This document shows, in pieces, positions 40,432 through 48,461 of a stretch of DNA of 64,000 bases; positions within the stretch are counted from its first letter, which is position 1, and each line of letters opens with the position of its first letter. Made by a program: the position numbers and the translations under genes. The notes beneath the pieces are model-generated. The model did not search any database. It was not told where the DNA came from and was given only the letters and a program-made list of their open reading frames with translations. Source of the DNA: an uncultured Ruminococcus sp. (GTDB taxonomy: Bacteria; Bacillota; Clostridia; Lachnospirales; Lachnospiraceae). The stretch lies in NCBI GenBank assembly GCA_904418845.1, contig CAJFQC010000015.1, positions 1 through 64,000 of the forward strand, written 5' to 3'.

Positions 40432-40923
40432 TCACCATTCCAGCCGGTGCAGGTTCCCCGCCGTCTCCATCCCTGCAAACCCATTCTGCCGCAGAGCTTC
40501 ATACAACACGATGGCGGCAGAATTTCCCAGATTCAGTGAACGGATGTCTCCCATCATGGGGATGCGCACGCAATTTTCTCTGTTGTTGACCAGAATCTCC
40601 TCGGGAATCCCCGCACTTTCCTTTCCGAACATAATATAGCAGTCCGGCTCATATGAAACTTCCGTATACACCTTGCGCGCTTTTGTGGTCGCCATATAGA
40701 TCTTTGCCCCTGGATTCTTCTCAAAGAACTCCCTATAATCAATATAGGTCGACACATCCAGATCCTTCCAGTAATCCATCCCGGCACGTTTCAATGCTTT
40801 TTCGGAAAGACTGAATCCCAGCGGTTCGATCAGGTGGAGCTTTGCTCCCGCCGCCACACAGGTTCTCCCGATGTTTCCTGTGTTCGCCGGGATCTCCGGC
40901 TCAAGAAGCACAATATTTATCAT
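40432..40923 (-). CDS. trmL: tRNA (cytidine(34)-2'-O)-methyltransferase
   Basis: TrmL methylates the wobble 2'-OH of some tRNA-Leu species. The 163-aa SPOUT protein is the minimal family length. Three knot motifs are clear: PEIPANTGNIGRTCVAAGAK, CYIMFGKESAGIPEEIL and MGDIRSLNLGNSAAIVLYEA. It lies 3 nt after the aminotransferase stop, so it is the last gene of the lrp-aminotransferase-trmL unit. Confidence 0.94.
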   Translation of the reverse strand: MINIVLLEPEIPANTGNIGRTCVAAGAKLHLIEPLGFSLSEKALKRAGMDYWKDLDVSTYIDYREFFEKNPGAKIYMATTKARKVYTEVSYEPDCYIMFGKESAGIPEEILVNNRENCVRIPMMGDIRSLNLGNSAAIVLYEALRQNGFAGMETAGNLHRLEW

Positions 40924-40926
40924 GGC

Positions 40927-42099
40927 TTAAACTCTCTCATTTCTAAGTTTTCGGATAAAGTTTCCAACACGGCCCAGAGCCTCTTTTAAGTCCTCCAGAG
41001 AATACGCGTAAGAAATACGCAGAAATCCCTCCCCGCACTCTCCGAACGCGGTGCCCGGAACGACTGCCACTTTCTCCTCATTGAGGAGACGCGTCGCAAA
41101 CTCTTCGGAGGTCATGTTAAATTCCTGAATGCTCGGGAAAACATAAAACGCGCCGAAAGGCTCAAAGCATTCCAGTCCCATGCGGGCGAATTCGTGCATA
41201 AGGAACCGTCTTCTCTGGTCATAGGATTTCCTCATTTCCTCGACCTCTGCCCCGCAGTTTCTCAAACCTTCCACCGCCGCATACTGGCTGTTCGTAGGAG
41301 CGCACATAATGGCAAACTGATGAAGCTTGGTCATCTGCTCAATAAGAGGTTCCGGACCGCAGCAGTACCCTAAGCGCCAGCCCGTCATGGCAAATCCTTT
41401 GGAGAAACCATTGATGACAAGCGTTCGCTCCCTCATTCCCGGAAAGGAAGCAATGGACACGTGCTCCGTCTTATATGTAAGTTCTGAGTAGATCTCATCT
41501 GACATCACGTACAGGTCATGCTCTTTCACAAACTCCGCCACAGGCTCCAGATCTTCCTTCGTCATGATAGAGCCTGTCGGGTTATTCGGGAAAGGCATAA
41601 TAAGGATCTTTGTCCTGGGCGTCGTATATTTTTCAAGATCCTGTACGGTCAGCTTGAATTCATTCTCATATTGAAGCGGCACGACCACCGGAACTCCGTC
41701 CGCCATGACCGTACATGGCAGGTAGGAGACATAGCTTGGCTGGGGAATCAGCACTTCGTCGCCCGGATCGAGCATACAGCGCAGTCCCACGTCTATCGCC
41801 TCGCTGCCGCCCACTGTGATCAATGTCTCGTCAATGGGATCATAGGCCACATGAATCTTTCTCTCCAGATAGCTGCAGATCTCCTGCCGCAGTTCTTTTA
41901 ATCCTGCGTTGGAAGTATAAAATGTCTTTCCTCTCTCAAGCGAGAAGATACCCTCCTCACGGATGCGCCACGGTGTATCAAAGTCCGGCTCCCCGACTCC
42001 CAGGGAGATGACGTCCTCCATCTCATTTGCCACATCAAAGAATTTACGGATTCCTGAGGGCTGTATATCAATGATCTTTTTTGCTAACAAATTCCTCAT
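40927..42099 (-). CDS. PLP-dependent aminotransferase, class I/II
   Basis: The 390-aa fold-type I enzyme transfers amino groups between amino and 2-oxo acids. The Schiff-base lysine is in NGFSKGFAMTGWRLGYCCGP. Other motifs are GVGEPDFDTP, NNPTGSIMTKEDL and DEIYSELTYK. It resembles the aspartate/aromatic (PatA, AraT) group; the substrate cannot be fixed from sequence. Its start overlaps the Lrp-type regulator stop by one base, so the regulator probably responds to a substrate or product. Confidence 0.93.
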   Translation of the reverse strand: MRNLLAKKIIDIQPSGIRKFFDVANEMEDVISLGVGEPDFDTPWRIREEGIFSLERGKTFYTSNAGLKELRQEICSYLERKIHVAYDPIDETLITVGGSEAIDVGLRCMLDPGDEVLIPQPSYVSYLPCTVMADGVPVVVPLQYENEFKLTVQDLEKYTTPRTKILIMPFPNNPTGSIMTKEDLEPVAEFVKEHDLYVMSDEIYSELTYKTEHVSIASFPGMRERTLVINGFSKGFAMTGWRLGYCCGPEPLIEQMTKLHQFAIMCAPTNSQYAAVEGLRNCGAEVEEMRKSYDQRRRFLMHEFARMGLECFEPFGAFYVFPSIQEFNMTSEEFATRLLNEEKVAVVPGTAFGECGEGFLRISYAYSLEDLKEALGRVGNFIRKLRNERV

Positions 42100-42602
42100 T
42101 ACAGTGTCACCGGTATCCTTTCCGACTCTTTCTTCGAAACCATGATCGTTCCGTGGTCTTTGTATTTCTTAAGAATGAAATGTGTCGCCGTACTCAAGAC
42201 CCCGTCGATGGGAGAGAGCTTCTCAGACACAAACCGGGACACTTCTTTGAGCGTCTTTCCTTCCAGCGTCACAAGCAGATCGTAGCTGCCTGAGATCAGA
42301 TATACCGCATATACTTCGGGATAATTGTAGAGCCTCTCGGCGATACGGTCAAACCCTCTGTCTCTCTGCGGTGTCACGCGCACCTCAATGAGCGCTGTCA
42401 CCATCTCCATCCCGGTCTTATCCCAGTCGATGAGAGTGTGGTATCCACAGATGATCTTCTCTTTCTCCATCTCTGCGATCTCATTTGCCACCTCTGCCTC
42501 TTCTGCTCCCATAAGCACCCCGAGTTCTCCTAAATCCACTCTGCTGTGTTTTTCGATATATTTCAATATCTCGATCCTTAAAGCTTCTTTCTTCTCATTC
42601 AT
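42099..42602 (-). CDS. Lrp/AsnC-family transcriptional regulator
   Basis: The 167-aa protein has an N-terminal winged helix-turn-helix (residues 5-55, around ILKYIEKHSRVDLGELGVLM) and a C-terminal RAM ligand domain (MVTALIEVRVTPQRDRGFDR, VYAVYLISGSYDLLVTLEG). Such regulators bind amino acids and often control neighbouring amino acid genes. The one-base overlap with the aminotransferase gene supports a functional pair and probable autoregulation. Confidence 0.93.
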   Translation of the reverse strand: MNEKKEALRIEILKYIEKHSRVDLGELGVLMGAEEAEVANEIAEMEKEKIICGYHTLIDWDKTGMEMVTALIEVRVTPQRDRGFDRIAERLYNYPEVYAVYLISGSYDLLVTLEGKTLKEVSRFVSEKLSPIDGVLSTATHFILKKYKDHGTIMVSKKESERIPVTL

Positions 42603-42672
42603 AATATCTGTCTCCTCATCTCTTATTCATTCCGATTCGTAATATTAGTGTTCCTGCCTTTGTGATAATCTG

Positions 42673-43875
42673 TCATTCGCCGCGCCCTGCATTATTATCA
42701 GAGGCTCTCCTCCTGTCCGCCATCCAGCTTACCAGTTCGTCCGGCGCAGGCCTGTCCAGATATCTCACTTCTTCTCCACTTGTGATCACCCGCATGTTCT
42801 GCGCTTTTGTGACCCCAAGCCTGACAGCTCGTGCCCCGGCCTTCTCAAGGAAGTCTATAGCCTCCTGCGCGTCCTTTGTCACGATCAGAAAGCTCCCTGC
42901 TGAAGTCATCTGATACGGATTGAGACGATAGAACTCACAGATCTCCACAGTCTCCTGCTTTAAGGAGATTGCAGACATCTCTATTTCAAAGCCTGTCCCC
43001 AGTGTTTCCGACAGTTCCCACAGGGCCGCCAGGATACCGCCGCCTGTAATCTGCCGCATCACTGTTATGCGGGGCGCCGCTGTCCTGCCGGCAGAATCCT
43101 TACCGCCGACACTGGCATGCCGGCCGCTGTCCCTGTGCAAGGCAAGGATCTGCGGCGGCGTCACAAGGTCTTTTGAAAGTTCTTTCACCTGTTCGAGGAA
43201 GGTAGACACAAACCTCGTCCCCAGTTCTTCCTCAGCCTCATCTAAAATGCGCAGCGTCCCTTCCAACCCTGCATAGCCGCAGAGCAAGATCTCCTGTTCA
43301 CCGCTTTTTTGCCCGGACATTCCCGGGCTTGGGGCGGCGGCGATATCCCCGACCGTACCTGTCTCTTCAGCGGATATCAGCCGACTCTTCTCTGCCACGC
43401 CTGCGGCGGTGACGAATACCGTGACGCCCGCTGCCGCGAAAGTCGTCTCTCCCTGAAAAGAATCCACAGTAAGTCCAAGTCTGCTACATGCCGATACTAT
43501 TCCTGCAGTGAGAGCTTTAAGCTGTACTTCCTCTGCCTCCGGCGGAAAAAGGATACGGACAGATATCTCCGCCGGAGACACCCCCTTTGCCGCAAGTTCT
43601 CCGGCTGCCTGCAACACAGCATAGTACCCGGTCTGCGGGGACGTGCCTGATGCATGCGCGTCTGCCCACAAAAAACATTTTTCACCGTCCGCCCCTGCGC
43701 CCTTCACCGCATCTCCCGGAAGAGCTTCATTGCCCGCCGGATCTCCACTGCCGCATAAAAGCCCGGAACACGTCTCAAAAGGAGACGGCCGGAACAAAGT
43801 TTTTTGTCCTTCTATATGTAATTGTCGCCTGACAGAGCGCATCCATGCGGTCTGTGTCAGCTTCCCATATTTCAT
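42673..43875 (-). CDS. AIR synthase (PurM/HypE)-like protein, divergent
   Basis: The 400-aa protein looks like a divergent PurM-fold ATP-binding protein. The C-terminal half matches the HypE/PurM pattern (QITGGGILAALWELSETLGT, FEIEMSAISLKQETVEICEF, NPYQMTSAGSFLIV). The N-terminal half has AAGELAAKGVSPAEISVRIL in place of the usual substrate loop. The HypE Asp-rich N-terminal motif and the C-terminal carrier cysteine are missing. Residues 190-225 and 255-270 are low-complexity inserts. The function is unknown. It starts 2 nt after the VanW gene and is translationally coupled to it. Confidence 0.7.
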   Translation of the reverse strand: MKYGKLTQTAWMRSVRRQLHIEGQKTLFRPSPFETCSGLLCGSGDPAGNEALPGDAVKGAGADGEKCFLWADAHASGTSPQTGYYAVLQAAGELAAKGVSPAEISVRILFPPEAEEVQLKALTAGIVSACSRLGLTVDSFQGETTFAAAGVTVFVTAAGVAEKSRLISAEETGTVGDIAAAPSPGMSGQKSGEQEILLCGYAGLEGTLRILDEAEEELGTRFVSTFLEQVKELSKDLVTPPQILALHRDSGRHASVGGKDSAGRTAAPRITVMRQITGGGILAALWELSETLGTGFEIEMSAISLKQETVEICEFYRLNPYQMTSAGSFLIVTKDAQEAIDFLEKAGARAVRLGVTKAQNMRVITSGEEVRYLDRPAPDELVSWMADRRRASDNNAGRGE

Positions 43876-43877
43876 CT

Positions 43878-45422
43878 CTACTCTCCGTCCGCGCCGCTGC
43901 CTTCACTGCCGCTCTGCGCGTTTTGGATCTCCGCAATCACTGCTTTGATCGTCTCTTCGTTCTGCGATTCTATAGCGGCGTTGATCTTCGCCGAATCTTC
44001 TGCATTATCCGTAAACGTCCCAACGGCCACCGTCTTTCCCGAAGCCATGTAATAACTGTAATTAACTGTATCGCGGCTTACTTCCTCACCGTTCTCATAG
44101 ACGACCTTCCAAAGCTGCGCTTCCAGCCCGGTCCTGCCGTTGTTCTGCGTATACATCGTGCCGATGGCTTCCTCTGTCGCCACATACAGTGTCTCGTCGG
44201 ATTCTACTGTGCTGAGTTCCTCACTGATATACTCTATAGTACGATTTTCCGATCTCGTCTCTTTCCCATAGATATTAAAAGTAATATACCCGTCAGCACA
44301 CACAGATTCTATGTAGACCGCAGCCTCCATATTATTTTTGAATTTCAGATCTTTGACATCATCCGCGATGGCTGCGTCCATGGAAGGCTCCACATAGGAG
44401 ACCAGCATGGAATGTGCATGCCGCTCTGTAATCTCCAGTTCTGACAGCAGGAGCGCGTTATAAAGGGTCGTCGATACCTGACAGATTCCGCCGCCCATGG
44501 ACTCCACAACCTGACGGTTTTCATAGGAAGCTGCCATCGCATAACCGTTTTCCTCTGTATACGGCGCCATAAGCGCATCCGCTGACACCTCTTCCCCAGG
44601 CTCCATCAGAGTCCCGCCGATATGGGCAGACCCGGATTCCACATTCATCTTCCTGCCGCTGTCACTGTCTCCATAGTATGTCGTATAAGTTCCCAGCAGA
44701 TCCGTAATGCCTTCAAGATCCGACGCCGTGATATCCGCCTTATACTCTTCTGTATCCACAGACACCGTGTCACCGTCCGATGTCCTGCCGTCCGCGATCA
44801 CTTCATTGATATTCGCCACGGTCTTTTTTACATCCACCTTCTTGCCCGATATATCCTCCGTGACAATGCCCGCCCCGTTGCTCTGTGTTAATTTCGCGTT
44901 CTCGGGCTGAGGGAGAAGTCCTCCCAGCCTTTCCTTCAATACATTTCCTGCTGTCTCTGCATCCACTGCAAACGTGATAGGGAAAACCTTGTTATTCTCT
45001 CCCTTCTCCGCACTCTTCAATATTTTATAGCACGTAGCTTTACTGCCTTCTTTTCCGTAAACAACCGCTTTTTTGACCGCAGATTCCAGATCGGGCACTG
45101 ACAGTCCCAGTTCTGCCAGCGTTGCCTCTGCCTGCTGGCCGTCCGCCAGCCTGAGAACAAGCCTGCGCCCGGAATATTCCTGCGCCGCCTGCATCACTGC
45201 TTCTTTTGCCTGAGCCGCATCCATCCCGGACACGTCTGTATTCCCGATCTTCACGCCGGAGATAATGATATCCGGATCATATTCCTTGATTGTTCTATAG
45301 AACATTACATTAATCCCGACAATGACCGCACAGGCACACAGTGCCAGCCCTGCGATCAACAGGGCTGCTTTTTTGCTATATATTGGCTTTTTCTGTCTTT
45401 TTATTGTTCCGGGTTTTGTCAC
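43878..45422 (-). CDS. VanW family protein, membrane-anchored
   Basis: The 514-aa protein has an N-terminal anchor (ALLIAGLALCACAVIVGINV) and a peptidoglycan-binding-4-like region (70-230). The VanW domain at about 245-390 has the hallmark GGGICQVSTTLYNALLLSEL and ERHAHSMLVSYVEPSMDAAI. A G5-like segment follows (430-480) and then an acidic tail. The VanW domain has no proven reaction; many are cell-wall proteins outside vancomycin clusters. I chose the GTG at 45422, nine bases after AGGAG; the GTG at 45428 is too close to it. Confidence 0.9.
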   Translation of the reverse strand: MTKPGTIKRQKKPIYSKKAALLIAGLALCACAVIVGINVMFYRTIKEYDPDIIISGVKIGNTDVSGMDAAQAKEAVMQAAQEYSGRRLVLRLADGQQAEATLAELGLSVPDLESAVKKAVVYGKEGSKATCYKILKSAEKGENNKVFPITFAVDAETAGNVLKERLGGLLPQPENAKLTQSNGAGIVTEDISGKKVDVKKTVANINEVIADGRTSDGDTVSVDTEEYKADITASDLEGITDLLGTYTTYYGDSDSGRKMNVESGSAHIGGTLMEPGEEVSADALMAPYTEENGYAMAASYENRQVVESMGGGICQVSTTLYNALLLSELEITERHAHSMLVSYVEPSMDAAIADDVKDLKFKNNMEAAVYIESVCADGYITFNIYGKETRSENRTIEYISEELSTVESDETLYVATEEAIGTMYTQNNGRTGLEAQLWKVVYENGEEVSRDTVNYSYYMASGKTVAVGTFTDNAEDSAKINAAIESQNEETIKAVIAEIQNAQSGSEGSGADGE

Positions 45423-45465
45423 TCTCACTCTCTCCTGTCAGAAATTCGGCATTTGCCCGCGATCA

Positions 45466-45570
45466 TCACACATTGATATATGGCAGTACCATCGTCAGCA
45501 CCATTGCTACAATAATAAGGATAATCACAACAGATAGTATCCGGCTGACCCTTTTATTAAAAAAATTCAT
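45466..45570 (-). CDS. 34-aa single-span membrane peptide
   Basis: A short ATG gene with GGAAAGGA upstream encodes MNFFNKRVSRILSVVIILII followed by VAMVLTMVLPYINV. It has a basic N-terminus and one transmembrane helix, predicting N-in topology. It lies between the radical SAM gene and VanW on the same strand. I do not recognise a family, though size and layout recall small DUF4044-type peptides of Firmicutes. Confidence 0.55.
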   Translation of the reverse strand: MNFFNKRVSRILSVVIILIIVAMVLTMVLPYINV

Positions 45571-45614
45571 CCTGCATTTTCCTTTCCCACTATCAGCCCC
45601 GGTACACACCGCCG

Positions 45615-47339
45615 CTAAATATTATCTATGATACATATCCCCGCATTTCCTGTCAGGATGTCTCTCCGCCTGTAATCAAACAAGATCACCTGTCCATGTA
45701 TCCGCTCCAGATGTGTCATCTTCCTCATCTGTCTGCCGTCATATCCCTCATATTCTTTCAGATAACGGAGCTCCTGCGCCTCTGTTTTGTAAAATGCCGC
45801 CGCCTCTTCCTTTGTCACTTTGTTCTCACCTAAGAATGACGGGCGGTTTTTCACATTATCCCTCAAATACAGGTCTAATGTCAACCACTCTAAATATTCT
45901 TCCCTCTTTTCAGCGGGAATAAAGCGGTTTAAGATCTCATATCTGGCAACGCGGGAGTGATGCACACCAAAGAGCCCGCTCTCTCTATAATATGACGCCA
46001 GAGCCTCATACATGGCAAAAGGTGAAGAAAACTCCTGCTCAAGATGCTCCATCGTATTTCGGAACTGTCCGCTGTTATAATACACTTCCACCATCTCTTC
46101 AATCTGCTTAAGACAGCGGATATCCGCGTAGGTCATCCATTTCGTAGAAAGCACTTCATAGGGCGGGCGCTCCTGATACAGCAGGCCGTATTTTTCTGCC
46201 TTCTCATACATAAGAGAGCCCTTTAATACTTTCAGGAATCCAAGCTGGAGCTGTTCCGGCCTCATGCCATATACAATATCAAAGGAACGGGCAAAACTAT
46301 GATAATCTTCATAGGGAAGCCCCGCGATTAAGTCCAGATGCTGATGCACATTTTTGCTCTCCTTTATGCGCGACACCTTATCTTTAACCTGCTCTAATTT
46401 CATCGTTCTCTGTATTTCTTTGATCGTGCGCTCATTTGCCGACTGCACGCCAATCTCAAGCTGGATCAGTCCCGGACGCATGGAGCAGATCAGGGCAGTC
46501 TCGTCATCATTTAACAGATCCGCCGCCACTTCAAAGTGAAAGTTCGTGATACCCTTATCATGCTCCTTGATATAAGTCCACACTGCCATGGCATGATCAT
46601 GGCGGCAGTTGAATGTCCGGTCTACGAATTTCACCTGCGGCACTTCATGGTCGATAAAAAACTGTAACTCTTTCTTCACAAGGCTCATATCCCGGAACCT
46701 GAGACATTTGTCGATGGAGGACAGACAGTAACTGCACGAAAAGGGACATCCCCGGCTTGATTCATAATAAATGATCCGATTTTGAAAATCCTCAATATGT
46801 TCATACATAAAGGGGAGCCTGCTCAGATCCATGACAGGCCGGGGGGCTGTTTCTACAATGGAGCCGCTCTCATCCCGGCAGGCGAGGCCCTTTATCCTGA
46901 GAAATTCATTCCCGCCTGTCTGTCCTGCGCCAAATTGTCCCCGGTAAACGTCCATCAATTCTGAGAATGTCTCCTCACCCTCTCCGCATATGACGCCTGT
47001 CACATCAGAATATTTTTCGAGCGTCTCCCCCGCGTTATATGATACCTCCGGGCCGCCCAGCCATATCTTTATCCCCGGCAGGATCTTCGGTATCTCCCTG
47101 ACAAGACATTCTACATAAGAAATATTCCACAGATAACAGGAGAAACAAAGAACATCCGGCCCGCGGTCATAAATATCCATCATGATCTCATCCATAGGCT
47201 GATTGATCGTATATTCCGCAATCTCGATCTCCTCTGGCCGGATCTCCCCACTATGCTGCAGGGCATATGCACGCAGACTGTATACTGCAAGGTTCGAGTG
47301 GATATATTTGGCGTTCACCGCCGCTAAAAGCACCTTCAT
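45615..47339 (-). CDS. B12-binding-domain radical SAM protein
   Basis: The 574-aa protein has an N-terminal cobalamin-binding-like Rossmann domain (VLLAAVNAKYIHSNLAVYSL to about 140). A radical SAM core follows with the CxxxCxxC cluster CPFSCSYC, and then a C-terminal DUF4080-like region. Such enzymes often methylate or rearrange unactivated carbons; the substrate is unknown. The ATG at 47339 has GGAG 8 nt upstream; the frame remains open to 47369. The promoter at 47373-47401 is divergent from that of the SRP RNA. Confidence 0.9.
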   Translation of the reverse strand: MKVLLAAVNAKYIHSNLAVYSLRAYALQHSGEIRPEEIEIAEYTINQPMDEIMMDIYDRGPDVLCFSCYLWNISYVECLVREIPKILPGIKIWLGGPEVSYNAGETLEKYSDVTGVICGEGEETFSELMDVYRGQFGAGQTGGNEFLRIKGLACRDESGSIVETAPRPVMDLSRLPFMYEHIEDFQNRIIYYESSRGCPFSCSYCLSSIDKCLRFRDMSLVKKELQFFIDHEVPQVKFVDRTFNCRHDHAMAVWTYIKEHDKGITNFHFEVAADLLNDDETALICSMRPGLIQLEIGVQSANERTIKEIQRTMKLEQVKDKVSRIKESKNVHQHLDLIAGLPYEDYHSFARSFDIVYGMRPEQLQLGFLKVLKGSLMYEKAEKYGLLYQERPPYEVLSTKWMTYADIRCLKQIEEMVEVYYNSGQFRNTMEHLEQEFSSPFAMYEALASYYRESGLFGVHHSRVARYEILNRFIPAEKREEYLEWLTLDLYLRDNVKNRPSFLGENKVTKEEAAAFYKTEAQELRYLKEYEGYDGRQMRKMTHLERIHGQVILFDYRRRDILTGNAGICIIDNI

Positions 47340-47372
47340 CATCAACGCTCCGTTCCCTTTGTCATACAAGAG

Positions 47373-47401
47373 ATTTTACCATTAATCGGAATATGGAGCA
47401 A
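47373..47401 (-). promoter_or_regulatory. Promoter of the radical SAM gene
   Basis: TTGCTC (47401-47396), 17 bp, TAAAAT (47378-47373) on the minus strand. Confidence 0.65.
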
Positions 47402-47417
47402 GTGGCGCGCCGCCATC

Positions 47418-47446
47418 TTGACATTTCTGAAAAACCCGTGTAAAAT
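47418..47446 (+). promoter_or_regulatory. SRP RNA promoter
   Basis: TTGACA (47418-47423), 17 bp, TAAAAT (47441-47446) on the plus strand. Predicted start near 47453, exactly where the RNA helix begins. Confidence 0.85.
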
Positions 47447-47452
47447 TAAGAC

Positions 47453-47715
47453 TCGTGCAGCCGGGGTGTTAGCGGTACCTTGTACCTGCAATCCGCTATA
47501 GCAGGGGTGATATTGCGCAGAGGGCGGCAGCCGGCAGGGCTGCCCCCGGTAAGTGATGTTGATGTCTGGGTCTCACGCGACGGGAACCTGTGAACCGTGT
47601 CAGGCCGGGAACGGAGCAGCACTAAGCAGGAGCTCCCGGGTGCCGTGAGGGCGCCTGGGCTGAGTTAACTGCCGGGGTAACGCCTGTTGGCCATGCTCGA
47701 AGCGCAATGCACGAA
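47453..47715 (+). ncRNA. ffs: Signal recognition particle RNA, large bacterial type
   Basis: The conserved SRP domain is clear: GTCAGGCCGGGAACGGAGCA, then GCACTAAGCAGG (about 47600-47630), which binds Ffh. The molecule is about 263 nt, long enough for the Alu domain found in Bacillus and Clostridia. The 5' end CGTGCA (47454-47459) pairs with TGCACG (47708-47713) at the 3' end. The exact ends are predicted from the promoter and this closing helix. Confidence 0.95.
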
Positions 47716-47750
47716 AAGAAATAAAGTCTTTCTGATTAGAAACAGACAGG

Positions 47751-47802
47751 CACGCTGTCCTGAGATCTTTATCAATCCAGGGAAAGCGTGTTTTCTTTTT
47801 TT
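47751..47802 (+). terminator. SRP RNA terminator overlapping the tadA 3' end
   Basis: CACGCT (47751-47756) pairs with AGCGTG (47785-47790) and inner CCTG with CAGG, followed by TTTTCTTTTTTT (47791-47802). It overlaps the last codons of the convergent tadA gene. Confidence 0.7.
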
Positions 47803-48308
47803 ATCTTTTTCATCTTCTGTTTCTCTCTCAGCTCCCGGAAAAACTCTTTCATAAAAGAGCTGCACTCCTCCTCAAGCACTCCTGTAGTAAGCTGCACCTG
47901 ATGGTTGAACTCTTTTACATCCAGCAGATTAAGGATGGAGCCGGCACATCCTGCTTTCGGATTCATACAGCCTACCACCACTCTTGTAAGCCGGGACTGG
48001 ACAATCGCCCCGGCGCACATCTGGCAGGGTTCCAGCGTCACATACATAGTACATTCTTCCAGACGCCAGTCTCCCATCTTTCTGCTTGCCTTTTTGATCG
48101 CCGCAATCTCCGCGTGGGCGAGAGGATTTTTGTCTGTATTTCTGCGGTTATAGCCTCTGCCGATAATCTTCCCGTCATGTACGATCACGCAGCCGATGGG
48201 CGTCTCGTTAAGTTCATAGGCTTTCGCCGCCTGTTTAAGCGCTGCCCTCATATATTTCTCATCAATCTTTCTCTGCTTTTCAAAAAGCTCTTCTATTCTC
48301 TCAGACAT
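47772..48308 (-). CDS. tadA: tRNA adenosine(34) deaminase
   Basis: TadA makes inosine at the wobble base of tRNA-Arg(ACG). The 178-aa protein has the zinc-deaminase motifs HAEIAAIKKA (catalytic Glu) and PCQMCAGAIVQSRL, and GCMNPKAGCAGSILNLL. The C-terminal tail is lysine-rich (KQKMKKIKKE). It is convergent with the SRP RNA gene. Confidence 0.95.
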   Translation of the reverse strand: MSERIEELFEKQRKIDEKYMRAALKQAAKAYELNETPIGCVIVHDGKIIGRGYNRRNTDKNPLAHAEIAAIKKASRKMGDWRLEECTMYVTLEPCQMCAGAIVQSRLTRVVVGCMNPKAGCAGSILNLLDVKEFNHQVQLTTGVLEEECSSFMKEFFRELREKQKMKKIKKENTLSLD

Positions 48309-48461
48309 CCTCTTCTTTCCCTTTGTCTTTCTCCATTTCTTTTTCTTTCACTTTTGCCGCCTCGAACGCTCCGCGTCGGCCCCCCTTAAAGTACGCGGTG
48401 TTCTTTTTTCCCCGATCCTCGAATACACTAGATTGAAACAAGACAAGATCAGAGGTAATCT

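Noticed and set aside
43878-45422. Vancomycin-resistance gene
   Set aside because: The VanW domain alone does not confer resistance, and no vanHAX ligase/dehydrogenase genes or VanRS pair lie near. The M15 peptidase at 52036 is in another operon.
48301-48442. Open frame upstream of and overlapping the tadA start (ends EKDKGKEEDV)
   Set aside because: There is no ATG with a ribosome binding site except for a ten-residue tail. It could be an upstream leader peptide, but support is too thin to list as a gene.
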